Assembly: GCA_963837345.1 (NCBI GenBank)
Contig: CAWIMX010000001.1
Location: forward strand, 186,001 to 250,000
Direction: 5' to 3'
DNA length: 64,000 nt
Source: CAWIMX01 sp963837345
GTDB taxonomy: Bacteria; Acidobacteriota; Vicinamibacteria; Vicinamibacterales; CAVVIG01
Translations under genes and position numbers: made by a program
The notes under the pieces: generated by a model
Told to the model about the DNA's origin: nothing
The model's input: only the letters and a program-made list of their open reading frames with translations
Databases searched by the model: none
Shown here: positions 60,029 to 64,000 of the stretch, piece by piece
How the letters are laid out: every line of letters begins with the position of its first letter
Numbering within the stretch: position 1 is the first letter of the stretch

Positions 60029-62317
60029 ATGCGCTCGCCTTCGCCAAGCTCCAGATTTTCAGGATTCTCGCACCTCAGGACGGTCAGCCTGCTGCTGACG
60101 GTCATGAGCGTGAGCCTCGCCGCCGCGCCGGTGCGCGCGGCGACGATCGCCGGGACGGTGGTCGATCCCGATGGCCGGCCGGTGGCAGACGCGCGTCTGG
60201 TCGTCTCCACGCCGCTCGGCGCGGCCGCAACCGTCACGACGGATCGGCAGGGCGGGTTCCTCGTCGACGGCCTGCGCGCGGGGCGCTACGAGATTCACGT
60301 CATCGCCGACGGTCTGACGGCCGAGGCAACGGCCGTCTCGCTCGATGCCGACGAGCGGCAGACGGTGCGCATCGGGCTCCGGCTGAGCGCGGTATCGGAA
60401 TCCCTGCTCGTGTCGGCCGCGCAAGTCGACGTCGCGCAGTCGCGCGCCGCCGACCGTGTCACGGTCGTGACGCGCGCGGAGCTGGCGGCCCAGCAGGTCG
60501 AGACCGTCGCCGATGCGCTGCGACTGGTGCCGGGTCTCACCGTCACGCGCAGCGGCGGGCGCGGGGCGCTCACCTCGATCTTCCCGCGAGGGGGCGAGTC
60601 CGATTTCACGCTCGTGCTCGTCGACGGCATGCGCGTGAACAGTTTCGGCGGCGGCTTCGATTTCGGGCACCTCTCGGTCGGCGACATCGATCGCATCGAA
60701 GTCCTCGACAGCCCCCAGAGCGCCCTCTACGGCGCCGACGCCATCGGCGGCGTCATTCAGATCGTCACGCGCCGTGGCGGTTCCCCGCGCGTCGATGCGC
60801 TGATCGAAGGCGGCAGCCAGGCGACGGCCCGGACGGCCGTGTCGGCCGCCGGGTCGACCGGCCCCTGGAGTTTCGGGGGCGGCCTGGAATACCGCAGGAG
60901 CGACGGCTTCACGGGAACGGCTCCCGCCTCGGGCAAGATGGTGTCGAACGACGACGATCACGTCACGCACGCGTCCGGGTCGCTCGGCTGGCAGCGGCCG
61001 GGGCGCGCCGACGTGGTCGTGAGCGCCAACCTCAGCCGCGACGAGCGCGGGTTTCCGGGCCCGTTCGGCAGCGATCCCGTCGGCGCGTTTCCCGGAGTCG
61101 ACCGCGTGTCGCGGGGCGTCAACGACACCAGACAAATCGGTGGCCGGATCCTTCACCCCTGGTCGGCCCGCGTGCAGCAGCGCGCGGAGCTGAGCTTCAC
61201 GGATCTCGCCGGCGATTTCCAGAACGCGTACGGGCCCTCGTCGAGCGGAACCAGGCGGCTGGACGCCCGCGTGCAGGAGGATCTCTCCCTCTCCGGGCCG
61301 ATTGGCGCGTCGGCCGGCGTGCAGTTCACGCGCGAACGCGGCTCGAGCACCTACATCACCGGTGACCTCGGCGAGACCCTGCCGATCCGGCGTCGCATCG
61401 TCGGGACGTTCGGTGAATTGCGCCTGGGCTGGCGCGAGCGCCTGACGCTGACTGCGGGACTTCGCCTGGAGCACATCACGCGCGACGCCCTGCCGGGCGA
61501 TCCCTCGGGGTTCCCGCCGCGGCCGCCCTTCGCCGATCAATCCACGACGTCGGCCAATCCGAAGGTCGCCGCCAGCGTGCTCCTGACGCCCTCCGGCTCC
61601 CCGCGCGCGACGCGCCTCCATGCGAGCGCCGGCACGGGCATTCGTCCGCCCGACGTGTTCGAAATTGCCTTCACCGACAACCCGTCGCTGAAGCCCGAGC
61701 GCAGCCGCAGCCTGGACGTGGGCGTCGAGCAGCAGTTCGCCTCCGGCGCGCTGCTGGTCGGCGCGACGGCGTTCTTCACGCGTTACGACGATCTCATCGT
61801 GACCGTCGGACGGGCGCTCTCCGGCGCGAGCCGCTACTATTCCGACAACATCTCGAACGCTCGATCCCGCGGTCTCGAGCTTGTCGGCCGCGCGCATCCT
61901 TCGCCCACCGTCGCGGTCGACGCCAGCTACACCTGGCTCGATACGGCGATTCTCGCCGTCGACGCGCTGAACGACGCGCCGCCGCCGTTCGCGGTCGGCG
62001 ATCCACTGATCCGCCGTCCGCGCCATCAGGGCCACGTCGATCTCACGTATGTCCGCGGCCGCCTGACGGCCTTCGGCCGGGTCGAGTCGCGCTCGCGCGC
62101 GCTCGACGTCGAACCCAACCTCGGCACGTTCGGCGGCCTGTTCCCGGCGCCCGGGTACACCGTCGCCAACCTCGGTGCGGCCGTCAGGCTGACCGGCGGC
62201 CTGGAAGCGTACGGGCGCGTCGACAACGCGGCCGACCGCCACTATGAGGAGACGCTCGGCTATCCGGCGCTCGGCCGCAGCGTGATCGTCGGGGTGCGGC
62301 TTGCTGCAAGTCGATAG
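60029..62317 (+). CDS. btuB: TonB-dependent outer-membrane receptor (BtuB-like, cobalamin)
   Basis: A 762-residue receptor: signal peptide (about 1-45), a CarboxypepD_reg/Ig-like module (TIAGTVVDPDGRPVADARL), then the plug (RVTVVTRAELAAQQVETVAD, ALRLVPGLTVTRSG, VLVDGMRVN, IEVLDSPQSALYGADAIGGV) and a 22-strand barrel ending RSVIVGVRLAASR. The N-terminal extension is more Bacteroidetes/Acidobacteria-like than the E. coli BtuB. It is under the B12 riboswitch, so cobalamin or a corrinoid is the likely ligand. ATG 60029 has GAGGGGGA before it. Confidence 0.87.
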   Translation: MRSPSPSSRFSGFSHLRTVSLLLTVMSVSLAAAPVRAATIAGTVVDPDGRPVADARLVVSTPLGAAATVTTDRQGGFLVDGLRAGRYEIHVIADGLTAEATAVSLDADERQTVRIGLRLSAVSESLLVSAAQVDVAQSRAADRVTVVTRAELAAQQVETVADALRLVPGLTVTRSGGRGALTSIFPRGGESDFTLVLVDGMRVNSFGGGFDFGHLSVGDIDRIEVLDSPQSALYGADAIGGVIQIVTRRGGSPRVDALIEGGSQATARTAVSAAGSTGPWSFGGGLEYRRSDGFTGTAPASGKMVSNDDDHVTHASGSLGWQRPGRADVVVSANLSRDERGFPGPFGSDPVGAFPGVDRVSRGVNDTRQIGGRILHPWSARVQQRAELSFTDLAGDFQNAYGPSSSGTRRLDARVQEDLSLSGPIGASAGVQFTRERGSSTYITGDLGETLPIRRRIVGTFGELRLGWRERLTLTAGLRLEHITRDALPGDPSGFPPRPPFADQSTTSANPKVAASVLLTPSGSPRATRLHASAGTGIRPPDVFEIAFTDNPSLKPERSRSLDVGVEQQFASGALLVGATAFFTRYDDLIVTVGRALSGASRYYSDNISNARSRGLELVGRAHPSPTVAVDASYTWLDTAILAVDALNDAPPPFAVGDPLIRRPRHQGHVDLTYVRGRLTAFGRVESRSRALDVEPNLGTFGGLFPAPGYTVANLGAAVRLTGGLEAYGRVDNAADRHYEETLGYPALGRSVIVGVRLAASR

Positions 62318-63092
62318 CGTTTCGTTCGCCTACGATCGCGATCCCCGAGCCGTTCGGGTGCTCGAGGACGTGTCGATCGCGGTGCCCTCAGGCTCCATCG
62401 TTGCCTTGCTGGGGCCGAACGGCTCCGGCAAGACGACGCTCCTGCGCGTCATGGCCGGCCTGCTGCGGCCCGCCGCCGGGGAGGTGCGGCTGGAGGGCCG
62501 CGCGGTGCGGGGGCTGTCGCGTCGAGAACTGGCGCGGCGCGTGGCCGTCGTGCCGCAGGAGACGCACTCGACCTTCGATTTCACCGTGCTCGATCTGGTG
62601 CTGATGGGCCGCTATCCGCACCTCGGGCCGTTCGAGCTCGAGGGCGCGCGCGATCTCGACATCGCCCGCGCCGCGCTCGCGGCCACGGGGACCGACGGCC
62701 TGGAGGGACGCCGCTTCTCGACGCTCAGCGGCGGCGAGAAGCAGCGCGTCGTGATCGCGTCGGCGCTGGCGCAGGCCGCCGACACGCTGCTGCTCGACGA
62801 ACCGACGGCCTCGCTCGATCTCGGCTACCAGATCGAGATCGCCGCCTTGATCAAACGCCTCAACGCCGACCGCGGAACCACCATGGTGGTCTCGACGCAC
62901 GATCTGAACTTCGCGGCGGCCGTGGCGCACGACGTGGTGCTTCTGGGCCGGGGACGCGTGCTCGCCCACGGGCCGGTCGAGCACGCGCTGACAGCCGCCA
63001 ACATCCGCACGCTTTACGGGGTGCAGGCCGACGTGCAATACCATGCCGGCGCCGGCCATCTCACGGTGGTGCCCATTGCCCGAGCGCGCTGA
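62301..63092 (+). CDS. btuD: ABC importer ATPase, BtuD/FecE type
   Basis: A 263-residue ATPase: Walker A GPNGSGKT, Q-loop VVPQETHSTFDFTV, LMGRYPHL, signature LSGGEKQR, Walker B LLLDEPTASLD and switch His in STHDLNFAA. It belongs to the iron-siderophore/B12 importer group. It starts at TTG 62301, 17 nt inside the receptor gene, and overlaps the permease by another 17 nt, so all three are translationally linked and share the riboswitch. Confidence 0.88.
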   Translation: MLQVDSVSFAYDRDPRAVRVLEDVSIAVPSGSIVALLGPNGSGKTTLLRVMAGLLRPAAGEVRLEGRAVRGLSRRELARRVAVVPQETHSTFDFTVLDLVLMGRYPHLGPFELEGARDLDIARAALAATGTDGLEGRRFSTLSGGEKQRVVIASALAQAADTLLLDEPTASLDLGYQIEIAALIKRLNADRGTTMVVSTHDLNFAAAVAHDVVLLGRGRVLAHGPVEHALTAANIRTLYGVQADVQYHAGAGHLTVVPIARAR

Positions 63093-64000
63093 CGTCTCGC
63101 GCCGTCTCGTCGTCACGCTGGCGGGATTCGGCGCGCTCCTCGTGGTCGCCTGCCTGACGGCGCCCCTCGTCGGCACGACCCCCATCAGCCTCCGACGGGT
63201 GTTCGATCGGTCGATCCCGTTCGCCGATAACCTCGACGCTCAGATCTTCTTCATCGCGCGGCTGCCGCGTGTCGTCGCCGCGGCGATCGTGGGCGCCGCT
63301 CTGGCCGAGTCGGGCGTCGTCTTTCAGGCGCTGCTGCGGAATCCGCTGGCCTCTCCCGATACGCTCGGCGTCTCAGCGGGGGCCGTGCTCGGAGCGATGC
63401 TCGCGATCGTGTTCCACCCGAACACGTCGCCGCTCGGCATGTCGGCCGTGCCGCTGGCCAGTTTCGCCGGATCGCTCGGCGCCCTGGCCATCGTGTACGG
63501 CCTCTCGGCGGCCCGACGACGCGGCACGTCCACCATGGTCCTGCTGCTCGGCGGCGTCACGCTCGCCACCCTCCTCTCGGCGGCGACGATGTTCGTGCAG
63601 TTTCTGGCGGACTTCACGGAGACGTTCCAGACCGTCCGCTGGATGATGGGCTCGCTCGACGTCGCGAGCTTCGCGCCGATCGTGACGGCGAGCGTGCCGG
63701 TCGGCGTCGCCGCTGTCGGATTCGCCACGCTTCCCCGCACGCTGGACCTGCTGACTCTCGGCAGCGAGGCGGCCGCGAGCCGCGGCGTGAACGTCGCCCG
63801 GGCCGAACGCGTGGCCCTCGCGAGCGCATCTCTCGCGACCGGCGCAGCCGTGTCGCTCGCCGGCGGCGTGGCGTTCGTGGGGATCATCGTGCCGCACCTG
63901 GTGCGACTCGTGGTCGGCGCCGATCACCGCCTCGTGATGCCGGCCGCGGCCCTCTTCGGCGCGGCGTTTCTGGTGGCGTGCGATCTGGTCGGCCGCACGA
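63076..64000 (+). CDS. btuC: ABC importer permease, BtuC/FecCD type (runs off the window)
   Basis: The first 308 codons of a FecCD permease from TTG 63076: helix 1 LAGFGALLVVACLTAPLVG, the coupling-type ARLPRVVAAAIVGAALAESG, FQALLRNPLASPDTLGVSAG, LLLGGVTLATLL, VRWMMGSLDVASF, GVAFVGIIVPHLVRL. All are diagnostic of the BtuC/FecD fold. The reading frame is open to the window edge. The usual solute-binding protein gene (btuF) should be further right. Confidence 0.88.
   Translation, partial: MPERADVSRRLVVTLAGFGALLVVACLTAPLVGTTPISLRRVFDRSIPFADNLDAQIFFIARLPRVVAAAIVGAALAESGVVFQALLRNPLASPDTLGVSAGAVLGAMLAIVFHPNTSPLGMSAVPLASFAGSLGALAIVYGLSAARRRGTSTMVLLLGGVTLATLLSAATMFVQFLADFTETFQTVRWMMGSLDVASFAPIVTASVPVGVAAVGFATLPRTLDLLTLGSEAAASRGVNVARAERVALASASLATGAAVSLAGGVAFVGIIVPHLVRLVVGADHRLVMPAAALFGAAFLVACDLVGRT

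Overview
The window is a high-GC bacterial chromosome segment, most consistent with an Acidobacteriota (Vicinamibacteria-like) genome. The pointers are an 802-residue ADOP-type FtsX/MacB permease with no ATPase beside it, a futalosine-route menaquinone gene (mqnE), an IS481/IS110 repertoire, dense 4-nt gene overlaps and many GTG/TTG starts. The phylum is an inference from gene content; there is no rRNA here.

Left part (1-31 kb). A tripartite RND efflux operon (TolC-like, lipoprotein adaptor, start of the RND pump) is divergent from an OmpR-type response regulator and its kinase. Then come a frameshifted M16 peptidase, Dps and a broken phosphoesterase. From 9.3 to 14.3 kb lies a signalling cluster: a multi-PAS/GAF kinase, a FixJ-like regulator, a lone receiver and a GAF-sigma54 activator. 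It sits directly upstream of a tightly packed six-gene envelope operon (14.5-21.7 kb: BamA-like barrel protein, kinase-like protein, metallophosphatase, NhaA-like protein, ABC exporter, PLD enzyme). A candidate -24/-12 promoter lies at the head of that operon, and a 309-bp imperfect palindrome sits on its last stop codon. Then follow tag, lon facing a MarR gene, an ArsR-SRPBCC pair, a PQQ-type sugar dehydrogenase, the ADOP permease and a RibD/DHFR-like reductase.

Accessory island (31-45.5 kb). This contains an IS110 transposase gene split by a 1.8-kb segment carrying a lipid-anchored dihaem cytochrome, followed by a chromosomal gene-cassette array. I count eleven attC sites with nearly uniform stems, all in the same (minus) orientation, and no integron integrase (a CALIN). 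Cassettes carry toxin-antitoxin modules, a PIN protein, a HEPN-like protein, an isoprenylcysteine-methyltransferase-like membrane protein and secreted unknowns. Two nearly identical IS481-type elements sit at the same place, 7 nt outside an attC, in two different cassettes. Most recognisable toxin genes in the array are broken while their antitoxins are open. The array is fused on its right to a serine recombinase lacking its catalytic domain, whose 3' end overlaps a tRNA-Asn gene.

Right part (45.9-64 kb). Two glycogen/trehalose-type carbohydrate genes (a glycosyltransferase and an amylo-alpha-1,6-glucosidase family protein), each with a one-base frameshift, are followed by a Rieske-FAD reductase, OsmC and a classical SRP RNA-dnaX-ybaB-recR block. 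Then come a membrane protein, Mn-type sodA, nadA, an octamer G-rich repeat, mqnE and a YjbQ-family gene. The window ends in a cobalamin riboswitch controlling a TonB receptor and a BtuCD-type ABC importer, the last gene running off the edge.

Four frameshifts outside the array (M16, phosphoesterase, glycosyltransferase, glucosidase) share one form, an extra C in a TRC(C)G context. This raises the possibility of a systematic sequence error rather than real gene loss.
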